Below are positions 1-8,412 of a stretch of 64,000 bases of DNA, piece after piece. Every line of letters begins with the position of its first letter. The stretch's first letter is position 1. The DNA comes from Akkermansia muciniphila (GTDB lineage: Bacteria > Pseudomonadota > Gammaproteobacteria > Burkholderiales > Burkholderiaceae_C), in assembly GCA_943331105.2 (NCBI GenBank), contig CALQKH020000010.1, positions 1-64,000 of the forward strand. The letters are read 5' to 3'. A program made the translations under genes and the position numbers. The notes beneath the pieces are model-generated. The model did not search any database, had not been told where the DNA came from, and was given only the letters and a program-made list of their open reading frames with translations.

Positions 1-91
1 GACGCATGATGGTGCCTTTGCCGAATTGCTTTTCAATCTGGGCCAGGGCGGCTTGCAGGGCTTTGGACTTTTCGCTGTTGTCGTCGCTCAT
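1..91 (-). CDS. recA: RecA recombinase, N-terminal fragment (runs off window start)
   Basis: Reverse complement from ATG at 91 reads MSDDNSEKSKALQAALAQIEKQFGKGTIMR, the typical RecA N-terminus; not in the supplied ORF track. Confidence 0.93.
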   Translation of the reverse strand, partial: MSDDNSEKSKALQAALAQIEKQFGKGTIMR

Positions 92-150
92 GAGAATCTC
101 CTTGAATATCAATGGGTTGAGGCACCGGTTTCAACAGCGACGCGCTGTTT

Positions 151-170
151 ACTGGATGTGTGAACAGTAC
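151..170. promoter_or_regulatory. LexA/SOS box
   Basis: TACTGGATGTGTGAACAGTA matches TACTG-N10-CAGTA, 60 bp upstream of the recA ATG. Confidence 0.85.
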
Positions 171-234
171 TGTAAACGACCTGTATAAACGTGTAAACCA
201 TATTTTTGGTCAGTTTGCCTTACCATATGAGGCC

Positions 235-759
235 ATGAACTCCATCCCTAATGCGGCCTTTCAAGTACCAGAAAACAGCCCCTCTGAGCGGCTGGAAATC
301 CAAGACGACCGTTGGCGACAAAGCCATCTAGGTCGCCTTTTAGGTCATGCCATGCGGCGTTTTGACGAGCGTGTGCTGCACCTGATGGCGGTCAACGAGG
401 GTGTACCGCTGGCCTTGGCCAATTTGGCTTCGCGTGACCAGATCAGCGCTGCGCATGTGCACATCACAAGGCATTTGGGGCTGAACGGCTCGCGATTGAC
501 CGATTTGGCTCGCGCAGCGGGCATGAGCAAACAGGCCATGGGTGATCTGGTGGACCAATGCACAGCTTGGGGTTTGGTGCAGCGCGGGCCGGACCCTTTG
601 GATGCACGGGCACGGCTTGTGGTGTTCACGCCAGTTGGTTTGGCTTGGCTGCAGGCCTTCAAGGATGCGGTGGCCCAAGCGGAGGCCGAATTCCGTGATG
701 CGGTAGGTAAAGATGTGGCCACGGTGGTTGCTTTGGGACTCGAGGCGTATGCCCATTGA
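235..759 (+). CDS. MarR family transcriptional regulator
   Basis: ORF 160..759; winged-helix region GLNGSRLTDLARAAGMSKQAMGDLVDQCTAWGLVQRGPDPLDARARLVVFT. ATG at 235 preferred over 160. Confidence 0.8.
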   Translation: MNSIPNAAFQVPENSPSERLEIQDDRWRQSHLGRLLGHAMRRFDERVLHLMAVNEGVPLALANLASRDQISAAHVHITRHLGLNGSRLTDLARAAGMSKQAMGDLVDQCTAWGLVQRGPDPLDARARLVVFTPVGLAWLQAFKDAVAQAEAEFRDAVGKDVATVVALGLEAYAH

Positions 760-876
760 CACGAAGACCGCATTCAGCGGGGCGCAAGGCACATGCCTGA
801 CACTAGAATCAGACAGCGGGTGCACCCAGCCGAGTCAAAAGGCCCTGCGCCATAGCCACAACAACAGGAGACAGCC

Positions 877-1551
877 ATGCGCATTCTGATAGCCGAAGAC
901 GACCAGGTGCTTGCGGACGGTTTGTTGCGCACTTTGCGCAGCGCAGGCGCCGCAGTGGACCACGTGGCCAGTGGCAGCGAGGCCGATGCGGCCTTGATGA
1001 CCAACAGTGAATTCGATCTGCTGATTTTGGACCTTGGCTTGCCTAAAATGCACGGCCTTGAGGTCCTCAAGCGCTTGCGCGGCAGAGGCTCTGTGTTGCC
1101 TGTCTTGATCCTCACGGCCGCCGATAGCGTGGAAGAGCGTGTCAAGGGTTTGGATTACGGCGCCGATGATTACATGGCCAAACCCTTCAGCCTCCAAGAG
1201 CTCGAAGCCCGAGTTCGTGCGCTGACCCGCCGCGGCATGGGCGGTGCCACATCGCAAATCAAGCACGGCCCCTTGGTGTATGACCAATCTGGCCGTGTGG
1301 CCACCATCGACGGCAAGATGGTCGAGTTGTCGGCGCGCGAGCTGGGTCTGCTCGAAGTCTTGCTGCAACGCGCAGGGCGTTTGGTGAGCAAAGACCAGTT
1401 GGTCGAGCGCTTGTGCGAGTGGGGCGAAGAGGTCAGCAACAACGCGATTGAGGTGTACATCCATCGCTTGCGCAAGAAAATCGAGAAGGGTCCGATCCGC
1501 ATTGCGACCGTGCGCGGCTTGGGTTATTGCCTCGAAAAAATTCCTGGCTGA
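877..1551 (+). CDS. OmpR/TctD-type response regulator
   Basis: MRILIAEDDQVLADGLLRTL receiver plus C-terminal winged helix (NAIEVYIHRLRKKIE...IATVRGLGYCL). Confidence 0.92.
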   Translation: MRILIAEDDQVLADGLLRTLRSAGAAVDHVASGSEADAALMTNSEFDLLILDLGLPKMHGLEVLKRLRGRGSVLPVLILTAADSVEERVKGLDYGADDYMAKPFSLQELEARVRALTRRGMGGATSQIKHGPLVYDQSGRVATIDGKMVELSARELGLLEVLLQRAGRLVSKDQLVERLCEWGEEVSNNAIEVYIHRLRKKIEKGPIRIATVRGLGYCLEKIPG

Positions 1552-1587
1552 CCCCGCCCAGTGACGATGCTGCAGGTCATTTGAGCC

Positions 1588-3048
1588 ATGAAGTCCAAGG
1601 GCTTGAACCTGCGGGTTTTCAAACGCGAGCAACGCTCGTTGTTCGGCGAAATCCTGGACTGGATGCTGACGCCCTTGCTGTTGCTTTGGCCGATCAGTTT
1701 GGCGCTGACCTGGTTGGTGGCGCAAGGCTTGGCCAACAAGCCGTTTGACCGGGCTTTGGTGCACAACGTGCATGCGTTGGCGCAGCAGGTCAAATTGGGG
1801 CCAGACAAAACAGTCGAATTCAATTTGCCCCAACCGGCCAGCGAACTGCTGCGCGCAGATGAGACCGATTTGGTTTACTACCAAGTGCGCGGTGCCCTCA
1901 ATGAGCACTTGAGTGGTGAGCGTGACTTGCCGCTACCCCAACCCAATGAACCCAAGGGCAGCAGTTACGAGGTGCACATCCGCGACGATGAAATGCGGGG
2001 CCTGGAGGTGCGGGTGGCGTACACCTGGATACGGCTCGATGCCGAGGGCAATCGGCCCGCGCTGGTCCAGGTGGCCGAAACGCGTGAAAAGCGCTCGGTG
2101 TTGGCGGCTGAAATCATCAAGGGCGTGATGCTGCCCCAGTTCGCCTTGTTGCCGCTGGCCGTGCTTCTGGTTTGGCTGGCTTTGGTGCGTGGCATCAAGC
2201 CCTTGTCACAGTTGGAGGAGAGAATCCGCGCTCGCAAATCGGATGACCTGAGCCCCTTGGACGACAAGGCGGTGCCAATGGAGGTGGCGCCTTTGGTGGT
2301 GTCGGTGAATGACTTGCTGGAGCGGCTGAAGGACTCGATCGTCACGCAAAAAAGGTTTTTGGCCGATGCGGCCCATCAGCTCAAAACACCGTTGGCCGGA
2401 TTGCGCATGCAGGCCGACTTGGCCCAGCGCTCGGGCTCTAGCGAAGACGATCTCAAAAAGTCCTTGCAGCAGATTGGACGTGCCAGTGTGCAGGCCACGC
2501 ACACGGTGAACCAGTTGTTGTCATTGGCCCGCGCCGAAGGGGGCAGCAACCACCTGCCGCAACAGCGCTGTGACATGGCGGCCCTGAGCAGCGAGGTGTT
2601 GCAAGACTGCCTGCCCCGTGCCATGGACAAAGGTATTGACTTGGGCTATGAGGGTGTGGCGCCCGGTACCCGCGGCGCACAAGTTCAGGGCAACTTGACC
2701 TTGCTCAAAGAGATGCTGCGCAACTTGGTGGAAAACGCGGTCCACTACACCCCCAGTACACCAGAGCGGCAAGGGGTGATCACGCTCCGTGTGTTGGTGG
2801 ATCCTTACAGCAAAGTCTTGGTGGTTCAGGTAGAAGACAACGGACCGGGCATTGCGCATCACGAACGGGACTTGGTGTTTCAGCCGTTTTTCAGGGCGCT
2901 GGGTACCAACGTAGATGGTTCTGGCTTGGGCTTGCCCATCGTCAAGGAGATTGCACAGCAACACGGCGCCACGGTCAGCATTGATGCCGCTATCGCCGGC
3001 GCACCCATGCCGGGGGCCTGTTTCACCGTGCGATTCGGCATGGCTTGA
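1588..3048 (+). CDS. Sensor histidine kinase (TctE-like)
   Basis: H-box FLADAAHQLKTPLAGLRMQADLA, N-box NLVENAVHYTP, G-boxes DNGPGI and GSGLGLPIVKEI; follows the response regulator. Confidence 0.92.
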   Translation: MKSKGLNLRVFKREQRSLFGEILDWMLTPLLLLWPISLALTWLVAQGLANKPFDRALVHNVHALAQQVKLGPDKTVEFNLPQPASELLRADETDLVYYQVRGALNEHLSGERDLPLPQPNEPKGSSYEVHIRDDEMRGLEVRVAYTWIRLDAEGNRPALVQVAETREKRSVLAAEIIKGVMLPQFALLPLAVLLVWLALVRGIKPLSQLEERIRARKSDDLSPLDDKAVPMEVAPLVVSVNDLLERLKDSIVTQKRFLADAAHQLKTPLAGLRMQADLAQRSGSSEDDLKKSLQQIGRASVQATHTVNQLLSLARAEGGSNHLPQQRCDMAALSSEVLQDCLPRAMDKGIDLGYEGVAPGTRGAQVQGNLTLLKEMLRNLVENAVHYTPSTPERQGVITLRVLVDPYSKVLVVQVEDNGPGIAHHERDLVFQPFFRALGTNVDGSGLGLPIVKEIAQQHGATVSIDAAIAGAPMPGACFTVRFGMA

Positions 3049-3060
3049 GGGACTGGCTTC

Positions 3061-3720
3061 TCAAGCTGGAGTGGCCATGTTGAGCTGTAAACGCTCGCGT
3101 GCTATGACCCGCGATACAGCAGGAGTAGCGGCTACTTTTTCCACAAAGCGCCATAAAGCGGGGTGTTCTTCTGCTGTGATGCCCGCAATCGTTCCCCAAC
3201 GTGCCAGGGTCAGGGTGTAGGCATCCAGTGCGCCCAAGCGTTCGCCACCAAGCCAGTCTTGGCCTTGGTTTTCAGCGGCTTGCACCAAGGCCTGCAACTC
3301 ACTGAGCATGCCTCGAAACAGCTGCGTGTTGTAAGGTTTGAGCGCCGCCTGCACTTCGGCTTGGTCCGAGAATTTTTGCGGCATGAAAATGTGTGTGAAG
3401 GTCGGGTGAACCGTGTTGTTCATCCAGGCCAAGGTGGACAAAGCGCGGGCGCGGGCCATGGGTTCGGTCGGCAAAAACCCCATGCTTGGGAACAGTTGAT
3501 CCAAGTGCAGCACGATCGCCAAAATTTGTGTGACAGGCTGGCCTTCGTGCACCAGCACGGGCACTTGACCTCGCGGATTGATGGCTTTGTAGTCGGCGCT
3601 GTTTTGCTCGCCTTTGTGCAATTTCACCATGCTGGGCTCAAACTCGGCGCCGCTCAGCTCCAGCAGAACATGGGGCACAAAGGAACAGGCCCCAGGGGCA
3701 AAGTAAAGTTGTAATGACAT
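3061..3720 (-). CDS. Glutathione S-transferase family protein
   Basis: MSLQLYFAPGACSFVPHVLLELSGAEFEP; GST N-terminal thioredoxin-like fold motif. Confidence 0.85.
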   Translation of the reverse strand: MSLQLYFAPGACSFVPHVLLELSGAEFEPSMVKLHKGEQNSADYKAINPRGQVPVLVHEGQPVTQILAIVLHLDQLFPSMGFLPTEPMARARALSTLAWMNNTVHPTFTHIFMPQKFSDQAEVQAALKPYNTQLFRGMLSELQALVQAAENQGQDWLGGERLGALDAYTLTLARWGTIAGITAEEHPALWRFVEKVAATPAVSRVIARERLQLNMATPA

Positions 3721-3746
3721 GGTGGTGGTTCTCGGGTTGAATGGTC

Positions 3747-3938
3747 CTAGCGTGGTGCTGCATTTGGAACGCTTGGCGCAAGCACCGGTTGAATGGCTTC
3801 AGGGCGCAGTTGTTGCTGCAGCCGTTCAGGTTCTTGGGGCTGCTGAGGCCCCAGACCCAAGGGGGCCAGCGCATCCCATTGCCATGCCAGTGCAGCGGCG
3901 TTGAGCACCACCAAAAGGGCTAGCCAGTATTTCAACAT
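3747..3938 (-). CDS. Small single-TM hypothetical protein
   Basis: 63 aa, N-terminal hydrophobic helix MLKYWLALLVVLNAAALAW then Pro/Gln-rich; just downstream of birA in the same orientation. Confidence 0.5.
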   Translation of the reverse strand: MLKYWLALLVVLNAAALAWQWDALAPLGLGPQQPQEPERLQQQLRPEAIQPVLAPSVPNAAPR

Positions 3939-3952
3939 GGTTCGGTGTCCAG

Positions 3953-4723
3953 TCAGATGAAAGGTCGTACGCTGATTTCGGCGCTGTGGATTTCTTGCGC
4001 GCCCAGCTCGGTTTGCAATCGTAACGCACCCCCGCGGCTGACACCCAAGGCAATCCCCTGCTGACCGTCGCTGGTGTGCACACGGCGGTCTTTCAGCACA
4101 TCGCGCGCCTCGAAGCGCTTTTGCAGGGGTGCAAAGCCGGTGGTTTCAAAGGCCAACAACGCTTGAACCAAGGGAAAAGCCAGTTTGCCCAGTGCATCGG
4201 CTGCGGTGCAGCCTGGCCACAGCTCAGACAAGGCAGCAGGGGCTGTGCTCAAGCCTTCTGACGGGCGGGGGCGTATGTTCAGGCCCACGCCGACCACCAC
4301 TTGGCTGCGCCCAGCCATGCTGGCTGCTTCAACCAATATGCCGCCGAGCTTGCGGTCTTCAAACCATAAATCATTGGGCCATTTCAGGCGCACATCGGGG
4401 TGCAAACTTTCGGCCAAACTCAGACCCACAGCCAAAGACAAGCCGGACCAATCTTGCGGGCTCAAAGCCAAGCTGATTGAAAAGGTGAGCGAATCACCCG
4501 GCTGGCTTTGCCAGACGCGTCCTTGGCGGCCACGTCCCGCAGTTTGGCGCTCGGCCACCAGCAAAGTGGCTTCGTGCTGTCCTGCCCGGGCCCTGCGCAT
4601 GAGCTCGCTGTTGCTGGAGTCGATTTCGGGCAGCACCTCAACCGTGAAATCGGGCAGCAGGGGGTACACCTGCGTCCAGATCGTTTCGGCGGGCCATGGG
4701 TGAACCATGCTGACCAGTGGCAT
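3953..4723 (-). CDS. birA: Biotin--[acetyl-CoA-carboxylase] ligase (no HTH domain)
   Basis: AERQTAGRGRQGRVW, LKWPNDLWFEDRKLGGILVE and VVGVGLNI motifs. Confidence 0.9.
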   Translation of the reverse strand: MPLVSMVHPWPAETIWTQVYPLLPDFTVEVLPEIDSSNSELMRRARAGQHEATLLVAERQTAGRGRQGRVWQSQPGDSLTFSISLALSPQDWSGLSLAVGLSLAESLHPDVRLKWPNDLWFEDRKLGGILVEAASMAGRSQVVVGVGLNIRPRPSEGLSTAPAALSELWPGCTAADALGKLAFPLVQALLAFETTGFAPLQKRFEARDVLKDRRVHTSDGQQGIALGVSRGGALRLQTELGAQEIHSAEISVRPFI

Positions 4724-4726
4724 GAC

Positions 4727-5368
4727 TCAGCGCTTTTTGGGGCTGGAGGCTTTGCCCGTTTTATCGGCCTTGACGGCCTTGGAGGCTTTTGGAGGGGTTT
4801 TGGCTTTGACCTTGTCTTTGGCTTTGGCCTTGGCCTTTGCTTTCTTTTGCTTGGGGGTCTTGGGTGTGTCTTTGCGCTCTTTGGGCGACAGCAAGGTGCC
4901 GCGGCAGTTGGCGCTGCCGCACCAGCAAGGGTATTCGGCTTTGAGCTTCTTGGTGTAAGGCTCGTCGATGATCAGGCCGTAGTCGTAGTTCAGCTCTTCA
5001 CCGGCCGCAATGTTGCGAATCGCCTTGATGAAGATGCGGTCGTTGTCCTCGTCGGCTTCACAGTTGGGATCGCAGCTGTGGTTGATCCATCGCGATGAGT
5101 TGCCGCCGTGCAGCGCATCGATCACCCGGTCCTCGTTCACATGGAAGTAAAACGTGTGGTTGGGATCGTTGGGATCATGCGGGTGGCGGTCTTGCGCTTC
5201 ATCCCAGCTGATGACCTCACCCACGTATTCGATCAGGGTCTCGCCCTCGGTGATGTCTTGTAAAGCGAAGACACCTTTGCCATGCACGCCTGAGCGGCGG
5301 GTCTGGATGCGTTTGCCAGACGCACAAGCAATTCGGTGACTGGGGGAGGAAACAGGGGTTTTGGCCAC
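4727..5368 (-). CDS. SET domain protein with lysine-rich C-terminal tail
   Basis: SET motifs GVHGKGVFALQDITEGETLIEYVGEVI, RWINHSCDPNCEA, GEELNYDYGL and post-SET CWCGSANCRGTLL; tail KKAKAKAKAKDKVKAKTPPKASKAVKADKTGKASSPKKR. Confidence 0.9.
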   Translation of the reverse strand: MAKTPVSSPSHRIACASGKRIQTRRSGVHGKGVFALQDITEGETLIEYVGEVISWDEAQDRHPHDPNDPNHTFYFHVNEDRVIDALHGGNSSRWINHSCDPNCEADEDNDRIFIKAIRNIAAGEELNYDYGLIIDEPYTKKLKAEYPCWCGSANCRGTLLSPKERKDTPKTPKQKKAKAKAKAKDKVKAKTPPKASKAVKADKTGKASSPKKR

Positions 5369-5427
5369 GACGTCAAAAAATTTGTTATGGTGAATTCATG
5401 TGGGCGCGTGCGTGAGCGCGTGCCCGG

Positions 5428-5444
5428 GCGCGTGCGCACACGCG
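5428..5444. promoter_or_regulatory. Alternating purine-pyrimidine tract with embedded inverted repeat
   Basis: GCGCGTGCGCACACGCG: 17 alternating bases; arms CGCGTG/CACGCG around CGCA. Confidence 0.5.
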
Positions 5445-5464
5445 AGACAACGGATTGTAATGAC

Positions 5465-8395
5465 ATGAAGACACTGGTAATTGCAGAGAAGCCTTCAGTG
5501 GCCCAAGACATCGTGAAGGCCTTGACCCCGACCTCGGGCAAGTTCGAGAAACACGACGACCATTTTGAAAACGACCGCTATGTCGTGACCAGTGCGGTGG
5601 GCCATCTGGTGGAGATCCAAGCCCCCGAGCAGTACGACGTCAAGCGCGGCAAGTGGAGCTTTGCCAACTTGCCCGTGATCCCGCCCCACTTTGACTTGAA
5701 GCCTGTGGACAAAACCAAGAGCCGCCTCTCTGCGGTGGTCAAGCAGGCCAAGCGCAAAGATGTGAATGCCCTCATCAACGCCTGTGACGCGGGCCGCGAG
5801 GGTGAATTGATCTTCCGCCTGATTGAGCAGTACGCCGGTGGTACCAAGACCCTGGACAAACCCGTGCAGCGCCTGTGGCTGCAGTCCATGACGCCGCAGG
5901 CCATTCGAGATGGCTTTGACAACCTGCGCAGCAACACCCAGATGCAGGGCCTGGCCGATGCCGCCCGCAGCCGCTCGGAGGCCGATTGGCTGGTCGGTAT
6001 CAATGGCACGCGTGCCATGACCGCGTTCAACTCGCGCGATGGCGGCTTCTTCTTGACCACTGTGGGCCGGGTGCAAACGCCCACGCTGGCCGTGGTGGTG
6101 GAGCGCGAAGAGCAAATCCGCAAGTTCATCAGCCGCGACTATTGGGAAATCCATGCCGAGTTCAGCGCCGCCGCAGGCACCTATGCCGGCAAGTGGTTTG
6201 ACCCGAATTGGAAGAAGGAAGAAGACGCTGAAAAGAAGGCCGACCGAAAGTGGACGGCCCTTGAGGCGCAAGCCATTGTCGATGCCGTGCGTGGCAAAAC
6301 GGCCACCGTGACCGAAGAGGCCACGCCCACCACGCAAGCCAGCCCCGGCCTGTTTGACTTGACCAGCTTGCAGCGCGAGGCCAACGGCAAGTTTGGCTTC
6401 TCAGCCAAGACCACGCTGGCGCTGGCCCAAAGCCTGTACGAACGCCACAAGGCCCTCACCTATCCACGTACCGACTCGCGTCACCTGCCCGAAGACTACG
6501 TGCCCGTGGCCAAGCAAACCTTTGAAATGCTGGCCGACAGCGGCATGCGCCACCTCGCCCCGCACGCGCTCACGGCGCTGAACAACAACTACGTGCGCAA
6601 GATGCCACGCGTGTTCGACAACAAAAAGGTGTCGGACCACTTTGCCATCATCCCCACACTGCAAGCGCCCAGCGGCTTGTCTGAGGCCGAGCAAAAGCTC
6701 TATGACCTGGTGGTGCGCCGCTTTATGGCGGTGTTTTTCCCCAGCGCCGAGTACCAAGTTACGACCCGCATCAGCTTAGCTGCAGGCCACAGCTTCAAGA
6801 CCGTGGGCAAGGTGTTGGTCAAACCGGGTTGGTTGGCCATTTACGGCAAAGAAGCCGCAGCCGAAGTGGAAGACGCCAAAGACGGTGACAAGGGCCAGAA
6901 CCTGGTGCCGGTACAGCCGGATGAACAGGTCGGGGTCGACTCGGTTGAAGCCAAGGGCCTCAAAACCCGTCCTCCGGCCCGCTACTCAGAAGCCACGCTT
7001 TTGGGTGCCATGGAGGGCGCGGGCAAATTGGTGGACGACGACGAGCTGCGCGAAGCGATGCAGGAAAAAGGCCTGGGCACACCCGCCACCCGCGCCGCCA
7101 TCATCGAAGGTCTGCTGAACGAAAAATACATGCTGCGCGAGGGCCGCGAGATGATTCCAACGGCCAAGGCTTTCCAGCTCATGACGTTGCTTCGCGGCTT
7201 GCAGGTGGAAGAGCTGTCCAAGCCCGAACTCACGGGCGAGTGGGAATACAAGCTTGCGCAAATGGAGCAAGGCAAACTCAGCCGCGCTACCTTCATGGCC
7301 GAGATTGCGGCCATGACCGAGCACATCGTCAAGAAAGCCAAAGAGTACGACCGCGACACCGTGCCCGGTGACTACGCGACGCTCAGCACGCCTTGCCCCA
7401 ATTGCGGCGGCGTGGTCAAAGAAAACTACAGACGCTATACCTGCAATGGGGCTGACGGCGCCAGCGACGGCTGTGGTTTCTCTTTTGGCAAGTCACCCGC
7501 AGGCCGAACCTTTGAGCCGGCCGAAGTCGAACAGTTCATGCAGGACAAGAAAATTGGACCGCTTGATGGTTTCCGCTCCAAAGCTGGGTGGCCGTTCGTG
7601 GCGGAGATGGCGCTGAAATACAACGAAGAAGAGAAGAACTGGAAGCTGGAGTTCGATTTCGGTGACGACAAGAAAAACGAAGAAAGCGGTGAGATTGTCG
7701 AGTTCAGTGATGAATCGCTGGGCGCATGCCCCAAGTGCGGCAGCGCGGTACACGAGCACGGCAGCAACTACGTGTGCAGCAAAGCCGTACCGACAAACGA
7801 GCAACCCACGCCCAGTTGCGACTTCAAGAGCGGCAAGATCATCTTGCAGCAACCGGTGGAGCGTGAGCAGGTGACCAAGCTGCTGGCCACCGGCAAGACC
7901 GATTTGCTCGACAAGTTCATCAGCAACCGCACGCGTCGCCCCTTCAAAGCCATGCTGGCTTGGAACCCCGAAGAGGGCAAAGTGACTTTCGAGTTTGAGC
8001 AGCGCGAAGGCGCAAAGAAGTACCCGCCACGCAAGACGGCGGCCAAAAAGACGCCGTTTGGCAAAGTGGCCGTGAAGAAGGCCGTTGCCAAAACCACGTC
8101 AGCCAAAACGCCCGCGGCTAAAAAAGCGGCCAAAACTGCCGTACCCAAAGCGCCCCGCAAGGCCGCAGTGGGGACGCTTAAACCCAGCCCAGCTTTGATG
8201 GCGGTGATTGGAGATGGTGCCTATGCCCGCACCGAGGTGGTCAAGAAAATCTGGGATTACATCAAGGCCAACAACTTGCAGGACCCGGCAGATAAGCGCT
8301 CGATCAAGGCCGACGGAAAGTTGCAAGCCGTATTTGGCAAAGACCAAGCCACGATGTTTGAGTTGGCAGGGATCATCGGCAAGCACCTGAGCTGA
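5465..8395 (+). CDS. topB: DNA topoisomerase III with C4 zinc-ribbon motifs, Lys/Ala-rich linker and C-terminal SWIB domain
   Basis: MKTLVIAEKPSVAQDIV toprim start, ALTYPRTDSRHLPEDY catalytic Tyr region, CPNCGG...C and CPKCGS...C motifs, terminal LKPSPALMAVIGDGAYARTEVVKKIWDYIKANNLQDPADKRSIKADGKLQAVFGKDQATMFELAGIIGKHLS (SWIB). Confidence 0.93.
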   Translation: MKTLVIAEKPSVAQDIVKALTPTSGKFEKHDDHFENDRYVVTSAVGHLVEIQAPEQYDVKRGKWSFANLPVIPPHFDLKPVDKTKSRLSAVVKQAKRKDVNALINACDAGREGELIFRLIEQYAGGTKTLDKPVQRLWLQSMTPQAIRDGFDNLRSNTQMQGLADAARSRSEADWLVGINGTRAMTAFNSRDGGFFLTTVGRVQTPTLAVVVEREEQIRKFISRDYWEIHAEFSAAAGTYAGKWFDPNWKKEEDAEKKADRKWTALEAQAIVDAVRGKTATVTEEATPTTQASPGLFDLTSLQREANGKFGFSAKTTLALAQSLYERHKALTYPRTDSRHLPEDYVPVAKQTFEMLADSGMRHLAPHALTALNNNYVRKMPRVFDNKKVSDHFAIIPTLQAPSGLSEAEQKLYDLVVRRFMAVFFPSAEYQVTTRISLAAGHSFKTVGKVLVKPGWLAIYGKEAAAEVEDAKDGDKGQNLVPVQPDEQVGVDSVEAKGLKTRPPARYSEATLLGAMEGAGKLVDDDELREAMQEKGLGTPATRAAIIEGLLNEKYMLREGREMIPTAKAFQLMTLLRGLQVEELSKPELTGEWEYKLAQMEQGKLSRATFMAEIAAMTEHIVKKAKEYDRDTVPGDYATLSTPCPNCGGVVKENYRRYTCNGADGASDGCGFSFGKSPAGRTFEPAEVEQFMQDKKIGPLDGFRSKAGWPFVAEMALKYNEEEKNWKLEFDFGDDKKNEESGEIVEFSDESLGACPKCGSAVHEHGSNYVCSKAVPTNEQPTPSCDFKSGKIILQQPVEREQVTKLLATGKTDLLDKFISNRTRRPFKAMLAWNPEEGKVTFEFEQREGAKKYPPRKTAAKKTPFGKVAVKKAVAKTTSAKTPAAKKAAKTAVPKAPRKAAVGTLKPSPALMAVIGDGAYARTEVVKKIWDYIKANNLQDPADKRSIKADGKLQAVFGKDQATMFELAGIIGKHLS

Positions 8396-8412
8396 GGGGC
8401 TCAGCCCCTCAG
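8392..8412. terminator. Shared palindrome between convergent topB and acyl-CoA synthetase genes
   Basis: CTGAGGGGC-TCA-GCCCCTCAG perfect inverted repeat containing both stop codons. Confidence 0.5.

Noticed and set aside
835-1908. 357-aa minus-strand ORF opposite the two-component genes
   Set aside because: Antisense to the response regulator and kinase; no domain signature.
4739-4860. Repetitive GGCTTTGGCCTTGGC-like DNA, considered as a possible tandem repeat array
   Set aside because: It is the coding sequence for the lysine/alanine-rich SET protein tail; low complexity is at the protein level.
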